The notes under the pieces: model-generated
What the model saw: only the letters and a program-made list of their open reading frames with translations
What the model was told of the DNA's origin: nothing
Database searches by the model: none
Position numbers and translations under genes: made by a program
NCBI GenBank assembly: GCA_026545765.1
Contig: CM048839.1
Span: 47,228,677 to 47,292,676 of the forward strand
Reading direction: 5' to 3'
DNA length: 64,000 bases
DNA from: Plantago major
Taxonomy: Eukaryota; Streptophyta; Magnoliopsida; Lamiales; Plantaginaceae
In this document: positions 1 through 10,312 of the stretch, piece after piece
How positions within the stretch are numbered: the first letter of the stretch is position 1
How the letters are laid out: every line of letters starts with the position of its first letter

Positions 1-1891
1 GAAAATTTTAAAGCCCCATTCCACAGGCAATAAGATAACAAGTTCAACAGAACAGTGTCTCCTAGCAGGCTAGCAAACTAATTTACTATAATTGAGCTCA
101 TAGGATCTCGAACACAATCCAGCAACATCCTATAACAACAAGTTGTGATCAAGAATATGATCAACATATAAGGATTAAAAATTTGATAAAGCATCACGCA
201 TGATGAATATTTACAGGGGATATCCATATCCACCCAAACAAGAACTACAGTAATATCATTTGTAGCTTTCTAAAATGCCTTATAGTAGTCCATGATAAGC
301 CACCATGAATACGTACCAACCAATACAATATTTTCAATGTCCGAGACAGACAGAGACTCCTGTGAAATGAATTTATGTTGATAAACTACCATCACATACA
401 AACAGAGGCTAACCAGTAACCAAGGAAACTTTTTAAACTGGAGCCGGCCCTAAATTAATAACTAGATATATGGAAAATATAACTTAATATACACAAAAGA
501 TGATCAACTGTTTATTACAACAATGAAGAATCATCGGAAGCACAAAATGAAACCTGAATGTAAGATTTGTCAATATCAACTTAATGATTTACACACTTGT
601 CAACTTATGGTTGTAAATGTCACTGCGATCTAGGCGGGGAATGCACTTCACTTATAAATCCTTGCAATTTTCAGGGGGTGCGCTCGGTGCCCGACATAAC
701 AGGGCCACCATGTTTCAGGGCCCCCTAATTTTGGGTCCATTACTCTGATTTCCATGATATATTAAATATTAGGGAAACCAATCTAAACACCCTCGGTGTT
801 TGTGACATTTTCAAGATAAATGATTCAATTGTTTTATTATGAAAATAATAAAAATAAATTGTAATGAATAAGCATATTAATTTAGGCCTTATCTTAAAAT
901 TTGGCACAGAGCCCCCGAAATCTCGGAGATAACCCTGGCTCTTTTTCTTTCAGAATATAAAAGATAGTTTTTATTTTATTTTCTCCATGAAATATTGTAA
1001 GGCTCTATAAGGTTTAAGGGACTTCGGGGGAAGGGAAAAAAATTGAGGGAAAGTGTATTTTTCACATGTTTGTTTCAACGAAAAATTGGAGGGGGAAGAA
1101 ACTGAAGAAAATTTTGGAAAACGTAGAAAAGACAAAAAAAAATAAAGAAAGACTATAGAGTCTTACACATCTCTTTACATCATCATCTTGATGGTAAATT
1201 TTACAAATAAAATTAATTTTGACATAACTTGATATTTACTCCAAAATGATTTCCATCGATATTTATACACATGGTATACAATCATTTTACTAGTCATGTT
1301 CGTTTCAATCCATTCCTATATAGATACTCCCTCTATCCAAATCTAAATTACACACGTGTACGCAAATCAGTTTAAATTACATTATTACACAATGATATTT
1401 ACAATTTTGTTTGCAGATTTTTTTTTTCACCTTTTATGTTAATTCAAAGAGTCAGTGGATAAAATTTCATTGTTTGACGATAATTTAAAGAATTTGTAGG
1501 GTCATTATAGTGTCACCGTGAATTGTACTCGAAAAAATAAAAAATCAACGTTTAGCAAAAACAAAAAAAAAAAAAAAAAAAAAAAAGTACAGAAAGGCGA
1601 AAACAATTTAGAAAAAAGTTCAAAAACAAAATTAACTACCAATTTCCCTTAAAAATAGAGAGTGCCAAACAACACAAAAAAGTAAAAATATTGATTTTCC
1701 TACAACATTTTCCCAATTAATCTGATTTTACTTCAATTTATTTTCCTTTCCTCCGTAATCCCATAAACCATGCAGAGTCTAAGTATAAATACAAAGAAAA
1801 TAAATGTAGTTAAATTCATGACGAACCAAAATTTTAGGTAGCTCAAGATATGACAATCAAAATATTATAAGAATTACATTCTCAAGGCATT
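1..1891. other. Kinase intron 3, AT-rich, no gene seen
   Basis: This is the far part of kinase intron 3. I see no exon-like open frame on either strand. It holds a run of 24 A (1,563-1,586) and a lone Stowaway-like end at about 1,327 (CTCCCTCTATCC) without a convincing partner. The stretch 660-960 has C/G-rich words in an AT-rich context, but I could not define ends. Confidence 0.6.
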
Positions 1892-2124
1892 GTGATGGTG
1901 TAAAAAAGTGGCGTCAGGTATCTTCGACAAGACCTTGACTTTTCCGAAGGAAGAGCTGCAAAAGGGTTAGGTTTACATACGAGACTCTTGACAGGCGGGG
2001 TTGGATTCAAACATAACCATAGGACGAGTCAATGTGCATGTATTGCCCTGCCAGCATTTCTTGGCTTGGCTGGACTTGAACCTTGGTGATGGGCTAAGCG
2101 AAATGGGCCAAATCCTGCTACGTA

Positions 2125-2625
2125 CTCCCTCCGTCCCAGGCTCAACTTCACGTTGGCCTGGGCAAGGGTTTTAAGAGTGGGATATACTCCCTCCGTCCCG
2201 GTTTCAATTACCCGCGGGTCCGGACACAAGTTTAAAGAAAAAAGTGAAGAAAGTAGGAGAGATGGTAATAAAGTAGAAAAGATATTGAATAAAGTAGAAG
2301 AGATAGAGAATAAAGTATGAGAGATAGTGAATAAAGTAGGAGAAAGATTTCCATTTAAAGGATGGGTAATTGAAGTTGGGACGTCCCAAATGGAAAGCGG
2401 GAAGTTGAATTCGGAACAGAGGGAGTATAAATAATTAGAATAATTTATAAAGTGCAAAATTGAATGAATAAAGTAAGAGAAATAGTAAATAAAGTATAAA
2501 AGAGAGAGAATAAAGTATGAGAGAGTAACTTAAGTAGGAAAGAGATTTTTCATTCAAGGCATGAGAAGTTGAGATTGGGACAGACTAAAACGGAATGCGG
2601 GAAGTTGAGATTGGGACTGAGGGAG
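2125..2625. mobile_element. Stowaway (Tc1/mariner) MITE, outer copy
   Basis: Begins CTCCCTCCGTCCC after TA (2,123-2,124) and ends in the inverted form GGGACTGAGGGAG followed by TA (2,626-2,627). These are the standard Stowaway ends with TA target duplication. The body repeats the words AAAGTAGGAGAGA and GTTGAGATTGGGAC that occur in such MITEs. A second Stowaway (2,197-2,425) sits inside. No coding capacity. Confidence 0.85.
2197..2425. mobile_element. Stowaway MITE, inner copy nested in the outer one
   Basis: Begins CTCCCTCCGTCCCGG after TA (2,195-2,196) and ends GGAACAGAGGGAG before TA (2,426-2,427). It lies wholly inside the 2,125-2,625 Stowaway, so it is the younger insertion. About 229 bp, non-coding. 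Confidence 0.85.
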
Positions 2626-3654
2626 TATAATTGTCTTGGACCTGAGCCATATTATGTATGCCATATGTTCCACCAGTTTCCTAATATTTCAACGTGGACA
2701 TTGAAATATAGGAGAAACTACAAACCTTCAGCAGCATTTTTTTGATCAATTTTCAATAACTTCAATATTAATCCTCAATTCGACTTTCAGCCTGTCCTGA
2801 ATAACCCGAGAAGAAAGCCCCCTCAAATCAAAAAAAACTAGAAGGTTAGTCAAACAAACTAACAACCTTCTGCCTCAATACTACAAGCCTGGACAAAAAC
2901 CCTAGGAATATTTGAAGCCATAGTCAAGAAAAACGAACGAAGAACGGGGAACTTCAATTTGAACGAAACACCTAGCCTCGACGTGATCCAAGGATATTAA
3001 ATCCACGCACTCCTAAGGCGTGTAGATCAAAGAAAAATGTCCACCATTCGGTTCAAGGATTCTCATCCTTGCAATTTGAGGCACGAACAAAAAATAAAAG
3101 CGAAAAACTCTCAAGAACTACCAACTTAGTCCAAGAATTTAGTTCTCACCCTTGGAGATTTTGAAGGGGTGCGGGTGGGAATTTATATAAAGATCATCGA
3201 AGTCCAACAAAAATTACCGACAAGATCTACAGCTACTTGAATATTCAATAATCCACATTGACATATTCGGAGATTGAAGGCATACAATGTCATAATATGG
3301 CTCTTCGTGGATTCACCACAAAGATGACAAAGGCAAACAAAGAAGCACAAGACTTAGTCTGTCTAAAAAGATCCAAGCCCAGTTCACTTAGCCAAACACC
3401 AAAGTCCAAGTCCAGCCATAACCCACCAATATTGTTAAGGCAAACTGATGCTCCTATACATAACTATATACTCCATAACGCAAAGGTGCACATTCATTCT
3501 TCCTTCTCAATTACACATTATACTGGGAGTATGTTGAATCCAACTCCGGCCTGACAAAAGGCTCGCCGGTAAAACTACCTCTCTTGTATGTCACCCCTTG
3601 GACAAGTCAAGGTCTTCTCGAAGAAATCCGGAAGCCACTTTTTATATCACCACG

Positions 3655-4081
3655 TTAAATAAGTAAAGAGACTAAAATGGGTGTGAAGTTGTTTCAATTC
3701 AACATGCCATGATAAATTTTAAGATAATCTAATGTTGAGCTAGATGGGTGGTTCTACTTTATATGGAAATATATCCTTGAACATATGAAGCTAATTCTTT
3801 GGCTTCTCCCACCCCCAAATTAAATTTTCAGCAACATCATGTTCTAGGGAGAGCTGGAGTAAACAGACCAGGTGTCATCCATAAATCAAAAGATTCATAC
3901 GGTGACGTTAGCCAAAATTGGCATTAGGCTGGGTTCAGAAAGACTAGTCCTTAAATTCTTTTGATCACATTTAAGTGTAGAGCAGCAGACTCGCAAATCA
4001 TTTTCAGTTCATTTCTCTCTCCTGTAAATGATAGGAACTACAAGAAAAGGTGTAAATACGAATTTGATAATGCATACTAAC
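3655..4081. other. Kinase intron 3, exon-proximal part
   Basis: Ends at the donor site of exon 3 (GT at 4,081-4,080 on the minus strand). No exon or repeat recognised. Confidence 0.6.
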
Positions 4082-6059
4082 CATGTAAATGATCTTCTAG
4101 AGATCCCAACGGCATGTATTCATAGACAAGTAGACGTTGATCACCATCAGCGCAATATCCAATCAAGTTAACGAGATTTGGGTGGTGTAAGAGGCTAAGC
4201 ATGAGAACCTCCACCAAAAATTCTCGGTTCCCTTGAAGGCCATTCCTGTCCAGCTGCTTAACTGCAACTACCTGGCAGAAAATAACCTTTTTAAGGAACT
4301 GGCATCGTTTAAGTGATTAAGCACATTTATCAGAAACAGGCAAATAGAATCCAATCCACAATATAAAAAAAAATACCTGCTTATCATCTTCATAAACATA
4401 GACCTGATATATAATCTAAAGGTAGCTAACACTATATCAAGGAAACCTACCTGTCCAGTGCTTTCCAGCCGGCCTTTGTAAACTCGCCCAAAACCCCCTT
4501 CACCTAGCAAGCACTCTGGTCTAAAGTTTTTTGTTGCTGCAGCAAGTTCACGAAATGTAAATGTCTGTGCAGCTATATTGGCAGTAGGCTCTTTTGGAAT
4601 CGAAGCTTCCTTCTTAGAATCACTGCTATTCCGAGGTCTTGATTTATCTAGGAAACATGAATTGAATGCATTAATACTCGGGAATTAAAATAGTAAAACA
4701 TTACCATCTTTTTGCTGCCAACATGAAAACAGCTTGCAATTTTGAAATTACAGAACACTTGACTTAATCTATATTTTGAATTTTCTGAATAACTATGAAA
4801 TACTCCTTACAATCTCAAAAAGTTTATATCCCTCAATAAACATAAGTTGAACAAAAAGGCATTAAATTCATGACCAATAAGACGACAAGATATTTAATTC
4901 TTTAAATAGAATTATTAGTGAAAAGCAACATTTAAATGATATAAAACATTAACATCACGATCAACAGCTAAAGAATGCATCATTTGTTATCACATAACTT
5001 CCTCGATATATTCAACAACCTCAGAACCAAACAAGAACTAAACATTAACATCAGGATCAACAAAATTGCGTTCTTTCACTAGTATGTAATATATTGGATA
5101 CATAACCATCAGAACTCCAGCTACTAATAAGACTTCATTGCTACTTATTGCATCATGAAAGGAGTAACCTACCTCTTTACACCAAAAAACAATATCGGTA
5201 GAACCCTATCCATTCCAAGAACAATACTATAGCAGAAGCAATTCACTTGCCAGCATCAACCCAATTTTTGTGCGCAGATTAAAGCTTTTGACATGCATTG
5301 CTCACTTCATATCTCACAGGGAGATTCACTCCGATTTCCTAACACTTGGATGAATCATTAATGGTGATTGTGGAGCTATTTTAGACCCCTTTCGACGATA
5401 TGGTCATGTTAGATTGATCTGAAATAGAAAAAAAAAAAAACTAGAACCTACATGTGCCATTTAACATAGACGTGTCCTGAACAATGCAGATACCTCGGAG
5501 GTAAAATTGATGGCTTGTGTTCTCAATGTAAGTTAGTTGAGCTCTGTGGTTCACCCAACCATCAGAAAACTCAACAGGCGATACCAATTACATGTATATC
5601 CAAAGAGATCGTGTTGGTTTAGAAACAAGCACACATCCTTTCTATTCTATGTTAAATGCTGATTTAAGAAAAAGGAGCTTCAAACCTTAAATAAAACTGG
5701 TTGCTTGGTTATTTAACTATACAACAAATAAATTCAACAGACAAAAAATTTCATGATTTAAAGGAAAAAATCACCAGACATCCTAAAAAGGCAGATCAAG
5801 ATCAATGAAAGAATCAACACTTAGCATCCATCAGCTAGAACATATAAACAAACTCAGAAATTAAAAATTCAGAGAACAGGCTATAATTAGTAAAGAATAC
5901 TATAACATAATAAAGAAATGAAGTAAATTATATACCTGAACTCACTCTATTGGACTGAGCTACGGAGTCTTCTTTAAAAGACTCCTTTTTGGAAACTTGT
6001 TTCACTCCATTACTGTTCTTTTCTTCCTTAGATGATCCGAAACAGGGTAAACAACCCAT
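4082..6059 (-). CDS. PBL27-like: Receptor-like cytoplasmic kinase, PBL27-like (RLCK VII), 5' part only
   Basis: Three exons on the minus strand are read: 5936-6059, 4451-4647 and 4082-4271, each bounded by GT/AG and in phase, giving 170 codons. The protein starts [10 protein letters not shown]: Gly2 is a myristoylation site and Cys3/Cys6 are palmitoylation candidates, so plasma-membrane anchoring is expected. A Ser/Lys-rich linker follows, then [13 protein letters not shown], the glycine loop [11 protein letters not shown], the ATP-anchoring lysine in VVAVKQLD, and the hinge [18 protein letters not shown]. This order is that of RLCK subfamily VII, closest by memory to PBL27, which relays chitin-receptor signals to MAP kinases. 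The catalytic loop, activation loop and C-lobe are absent: no matching exon is seen in 1-4081, so intron 3 exceeds 4 kb and the gene continues beyond the left edge. No frame defect is visible. Class assignment is firm; the exact orthologue is inferred. Confidence 0.9.
4648..5935 (-). other. Kinase intron 1
   Basis: A 1,288-bp intron between kinase exons 1 and 2, with donor GTATAT at 5,935 and acceptor TTTCCTAG ending at 4,648. AT-rich; no nested element or coding stretch recognised. Confidence 0.75.
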
Positions 6060-6424
6060 AATCAACCAAGAAAAACAGAACCCAGCTCGAATATCTCTAT
6101 CTATAATCTATATCTATATACATAAAGAAAATTGAAGCATCAAGGGCGAAAATTTCTCAGCTTCCGCCAACAACCCATCTCGTAAAAATACAATCTTTGG
6201 AGCCTTTTGAAGAGAATTTCAGACATGGGTCTCTCATCAATCATCCTAGTTCAGTTTTAACATACGAGATCAGCCGAGTGGAGTATTTATTTATTAAGAG
6301 GAAGGCAGATCAACGAATCGAGGAAAATCTTGATTGTTCAAGAGAAAGGGTTAAAGAAAGAAACTGAGAAAAAATTAAGGAAGAAGAGGAGAGAAAAAGA
6401 AAATGCAATAATTAAGAAAGTACA

Positions 6425-6434
6425 TTTTTATATT
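6425..6434 (-). promoter_or_regulatory. Candidate TATA box of the kinase gene
   Basis: On the minus strand this reads AATATAAAAATG, about 370 bases upstream of the kinase ATG. It is followed by a purine-rich leader with AAG/GAG repeats on the plus strand (about 6,340-6,410), as often seen in plant 5' UTRs. Assigned by position and motif only. Confidence 0.45.
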
Positions 6435-6786
6435 GTGTTGCTATCTGTGTGAGATGGGGTTTTATATGTGGTGGTAAAGAAAGGTTGTAGTAATGGTGAA
6501 AGTCAAAAAAGGAACAAGATTTATCCTTTTGGTAAGATTTGAATAATTTAAGAAGGAAAGAAAATTAGGTGAGTCTTTCTTTTCTTTCTTGTATGCTATT
6601 GCCAATGCCAATATGCCATCATCTTGTAGAACTGTGCAAAGTGTGAAATCGGTGGGTATATTATTCTTGGAAGCTGCATTTCTATGTCATTGACTATCAA
6701 ATCTCTAATTTCATCCTACATTTTATTTCCAAAAGCCGAATTAGAAGCAATTACCAATTGCCACTCCAAAATTATAATATTACATA

Positions 6787-7010
6787 CCTCCTTCATCCCG
6801 GTCTCAACTTATCGTTGATCCGGGTACAGTTTTAAATCTAAATTATATAAATAATTTATAAAAGATGGTTAAAATAGATAAAAGTGTGAGATGGTGAATA
6901 AAGTATGTGAGGGAGTGAGTAAACTAGGAGATATGTTTTCTAAGATATGAGAAGTTGAGATTGTGACGAACAAAACGAAATCTGGAAAGTTGAAATTGAG
7001 ACGGAGGGAG
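6787..7010. mobile_element. Stowaway MITE
   Basis: Begins CCTCCTTCATCCCGG after TA (6,785-6,786) and ends GAGACGGAGGGAG before TA (7,011-7,012). 224 bp, non-coding, with the usual GTTGAGATT/GTTGAAATT words near its end. It lies a few hundred bases upstream of the kinase promoter. Confidence 0.85.
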
Positions 7011-7490
7011 TATAATTCACATTAATGATGCTAAAATCTGACCAAGTAGTAAACTATGTATTGCTTGTGCTGGGAGTCTTTTGAGCTTGACTGCCGTATT
7101 TTTGTTCCCAGCTACATGGGATCCTTTTCCCTATTGCTTTAGAATGTCTACCTTTCTACTTGTGTTTGATTGGCTCATCCATGTATGTGTATTGATATCC
7201 CGTTGACGAACCCCATCTTCGAAATATGATCTCAATTCTTCTTCGGAGGCACTCTCCCTGTGGTCCCTGGCCCAGTCATCGAACTGGTCCCGTATATTTT
7301 TCTGCTCGGTTTCATATGGTTCCCCCATGTGAAGAGTCGTCCAGAAGATGTGAATATCATTATTCGGGGAGATGGTTCCCCTATTGATGTACTTGTGGTG
7401 CATTTCACATGCGCACAGTAGTCCATGACACATGCACAATGTGTGATCGCATTCATTGGGATCATTATTGGTTCTTTCTTTGATCATTAG

Positions 7491-7806
7491 TGTTAGAAAA
7501 TCTCACATCACTTGTGAGAGAATCATACAAACAACATATAAGTTGGATAACCCTCTCTCCATAATAAGGACTTTGAAGGGGATGATGGTATAACTTGATA
7601 TGGTAGCAGAGCAGTCCCAAGTTGATCATGGGTGCCCCAGTCAATGATAATTTCGGCTTGCCCAAAGATGTCTATTGTGATTCCACGTGTAGAGCCGACT
7701 AACCGCGGCCTACTCGTGAGAGGATCATGCAAACAACATATAAGTTGGATAACCCTCTCTCCTTAATAAGCCCTTTTAATTAAGGGGATGATGGTCCCAC
7801 TTGATA
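7491..7806. mobile_element. TRIM (terminal-repeat retrotransposon in miniature)
   Basis: A 316-bp LTR-kin element flanked by ATTAG at 7,486-7,490 and 7,807-7,811. The left repeat spans 7,491-7,600 and the right about 7,689-7,806; both contain ACAACATATAAGTTGGATAA and CCCTCTCTCC and end ACTTGATA. A primer-binding site complementary to initiator-Met tRNA (TGGTAGCAGAGC, 7,601-7,612) follows the left repeat at once. No coding capacity, as is normal for TRIMs. The two repeats differ mainly at their outer ends, so the copy is not very recent. It sits inside the MULE transposase coding sequence. Confidence 0.8.
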
Positions 7807-8035
7807 ATTAGCCTAATTGCAAGATGTGATACCACACCTCCTAGCCTGCGGAACATTCCATGATTTGTGAGATGAGGATATTTCGTCAATGATTTTTCAA
7901 ACTCTGAGCGGATTGCATCGTAATGCATTTCAAGTATTCCATGAAGCTTCGGAAATTTTCTGTGAAATTTTTAATTGGTACGCCCCATTCAATATTTTTA
8001 TCTAGGGTGTGCACTTTCAACTGTCTCAGATGTGA

Positions 8036-9495
8036 CAATGAAATGTGTGATTTTGCACGCTTTTAGACCCTCGTTTTTTGCCCAAGATTCAATATTCATA
8101 TCATATTTTGGCCAATTACCAACTTCTTGTGTATTTTGTAGGTGATGATCGTATTTTTTAGGAATTGCACGATTTCAGGTACCAAAACGTCATATTTGGG
8201 TGAAATCGGAGAAGTTAAGCAAATGCGCCGATTTGGCCGTTGCACGGAGTTCGAGGTGTCGAAACATGTCATGTGACCAACCAATGCGAAGATAATTGAG
8301 GATGCTACAACATTGTAGAAGACCACTTTCTGAGGAAACGAAGTTACGAAGCCTGAAATCGAAGAAAGAAGAAAACAGATTCGAATCTGCAAAAATCGAA
8401 GAGTGGTGGTTGACAATCGACCGCAAAATCCTCTCTGCGGTCCACTATCGACCGCAGTTGAGCAGAATCTTCTAGAACTTGGGTTTTTCTTGGCCTGTTA
8501 GGCTAGAGCCCACCTTTCTAACCTTCCTTATTGATGAATGGCGGCCAGAGCTCGAATTCCACAGTATAAATAAGACCCTTGGGGTCTCATAATCATTCAC
8601 CGCTCACAAAGCAGCTCTCCTAAGAGAGAACCAGTCCTCGGGGAAGTGAAACCCCAAAACCGCTAACCGTCAGGCACCCAAAAGGAGGAAACACTAGAAG
8701 CAGCACGAAGACATCAGAGACTAAGCTTCTTCTTCTTTCTTTCTTGCTTTTTCAATTTATGTTTGTAGTAGAATACTATGAGTGGCTAACTTTCTCCTGT
8801 TAAGGCGAACCGCCGAAACTCTGCTATTACTACTTCTTTATATGTCGGGTTATATCAATGGAATAGTTCTTAGACGTAAATCGTGATGATACAACTCTAT
8901 ACATCCTTCGTGGTGTGATGTTCTGCTGAGTGACACAGTAGTTTCATTGAATTAAGTAGGGATACTCGTGCCGACTGCGCCTTGAAACCATAGTATTATG
9001 TCCTACTGTCGTTAGAGGTAATCGCATAGAATATTAACTAGAAAGTTGGGAGTAGCATAGCAAGAGGGAGGTTGGGGGTCCTTTACACCATCACACCATC
9101 GAATTCACCAAGTCAATTAGGGTTTACTGTGAATCAATCATCTGCTTGAAATCTGTTTACTTTCAATCTGTTTGCTGTTTGCACGAGAAATTAAAACGAT
9201 ACTTGTTTGTTCATATGCTAAGTGTCCGTGGAGAACGGCATCTCGAGTTAATTACTACTATTGATGTCAGTTTGTGAGCTTCTGCCTATTATAAATTTAA
9301 TCTTTGATTGCAATTGAGAATTACAGGTACTACAACGCATTCAAATTCCCAAGTGCACATCAGTCTCCAAATTACATTGATGGATATAAGCTTGGGAATA
9401 ACTCTATGTATAGGATAGTAGTGCATTACAAAATAAAATCAACTACTATGAAAGTAAAGGATGATGATAAATTGAAATATAATGTCAAACAATAA
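8036..9495. mobile_element. Unclassified insertion in the MULE gene, LTR-like
   Basis: MULE coding sequence stops at about 8,036 (VESAH side) and resumes at about 9,495 (GTDMTN side), so these 1.46 kb are an insertion. Inside are a TATA-like CAGTATAAATAAGACC (8,562-8,577), several copies of TCGACCGCA/GCGGTC near 8,410-8,455, and a polypyrimidine stretch at 8,728-8,750. A promoter-like box followed by a leader suits a solo LTR of a Ty3/gypsy element, but I could not fix both ends or a target duplication. No domain is recognisable. Confidence 0.4.
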
Positions 9496-10206
9496 AAAAA
9501 AGTATAATGTTTAACATGTTGGTCATGTCAGTTCCGAAGTGTAGGATATTCTTGGTCCAAGCTGATACAAGTCGGTCATGGTATGGGTCCAACCATATCC
9601 TCCGTACGTACTCCTTGATCCCCGATTGATTTCGCCAGACCTTCGCCATTTCTGCAACAGTCTGCTCATATAATTCCTCAGTCTTTGCATTCACAATTAT
9701 TTTCCATCTTAGCCTCACCGAACGTTCATACTTTCTGCCACCCATCTCTGTGTTACAAGTTTTTGCAAATCCTTTTATATGTGCCTCCAACACAATAGGT
9801 GTGTTGCTTCTGGAAAGACGAACCTAATCGCGTTCATTGTCGCTAACTCTCTATCTGTAACGAAAACCCCCATTAAGACTTCACATTCAGTAAACAACAC
9901 CCTCAATTGTGTGAGCGCCCACACATAACTTGAGGCCTTCTCGTTCAATATGAAAATGGGTGCTATGTGATAGTTTTGCCCGATGGGTAAAATGTCAATC
10001 ACTTCCACCAAAGGCATGTCGTAGATATTTGTCTTGTAGGAGCATCCATGAGGATAAATTGAGGGAACAATCGGAGCAATGACTTTGTATTAGGATGAGC
10101 TACGAACATTCCGCGCAATCTGTCAGTTCCCAGCTCTTTGACTGAAAAAACTATATAATTATGTTGTTGCAACAAATGAAAAAAAATATTCCATTGGAGT
10201 TGTTTT

Positions 10207-10312
10207 TACAGCTTGTCGGAGTTGTAAATTACAACTCCGACGAGCTGTATAAAAGAGGATGAAAGAGTAGAGGAGGAGGGGAGGAGAGGAGGAGGAGGAG
10301 GAAGAAGAAGAA
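10207..10312. repeat. 43-bp palindrome followed by a GA-rich strand
   Basis: 10,207-10,225 and 10,231-10,249 are inverted copies (CAGCTTGTCGGAGTTGT and its complement with one mismatch) around a 5-base centre. A TATAAAAGAGG word overlaps the right arm (from about 10,248), then about 60 bases are nearly all purine (10,251-10,312), then a C/T-rich stretch to about 10,365. This may be part of the MULE end or its promoter region. Confidence 0.6.

Larger units (their letters stand above)
1892..3654. mobile_element. Non-autonomous element with about 125-bp terminal inverted repeats
   Basis: The segment 1,892-2,016 reappears inverted at 3,532-3,654. Shared blocks include AAAAAGTGGC, AGACCTTGACTT and TTGGATTCAA, at roughly 70 percent identity by eye. 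There is no transposase inside. Long diverged inverted repeats without coding capacity suggest an old MULE-type or similar DNA element in the kinase intron. I could not identify a clear target duplication, so the superfamily is open. It carries a nested Stowaway pair at 2,125-2,625. Confidence 0.5.
7131..10150 (-). pseudogene. MULE (Mutator-like) transposase gene, broken and split by insertions
   Basis: Read on the minus strand from 10,150 to 7,131. The N-proximal part (about 10,150-9,500) shows RGMFVAHPNTKSLL, a DATYKT-like DDE block, the second-Asp block VTDRELATMNAI, LLCWRHI, and WTKNILHFGTDMTN. The chain resumes at about 8,035-7,812 with VESAH and LHGILEMHYDAIRSEFEKSL, then LGGVVSHLAIRLM. 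It ends at 7,486-7,131 with the SWIM-type finger CDHTLCMCHGLLCACEM. This is the usual order of a plant MULE transposase. Two insertions separate the blocks: a TRIM (7,491-7,806) and an unclassified segment (about 8,036-9,495). Frameshifts near 10,025 and 9,785 and in-frame stops near 7,985-8,010 make it non-functional. Terminal inverted repeats were not found. A domesticated FAR1-type gene is less likely given this decay. Confidence 0.8.

Noticed and set aside
2029-2457. Open frame of 142 codons on the minus strand
   Set aside because: It runs across the Stowaway MITE and is made of MITE repeats (SHTLFSISSTLFNIF); no protein family.
8096-8426. Overlapping minus-strand frames of about 80-105 codons
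   Set aside because: They lie in the non-coding insertion of the MULE gene and have no domain or codon pattern.
9304-9495. Short plus-strand frame (YYNAFKFPSAHQSPNYIDGY)
   Set aside because: It looks coding-like at first, but no family is recognised, it is short, and it lies at the edge of an unclassified insertion.
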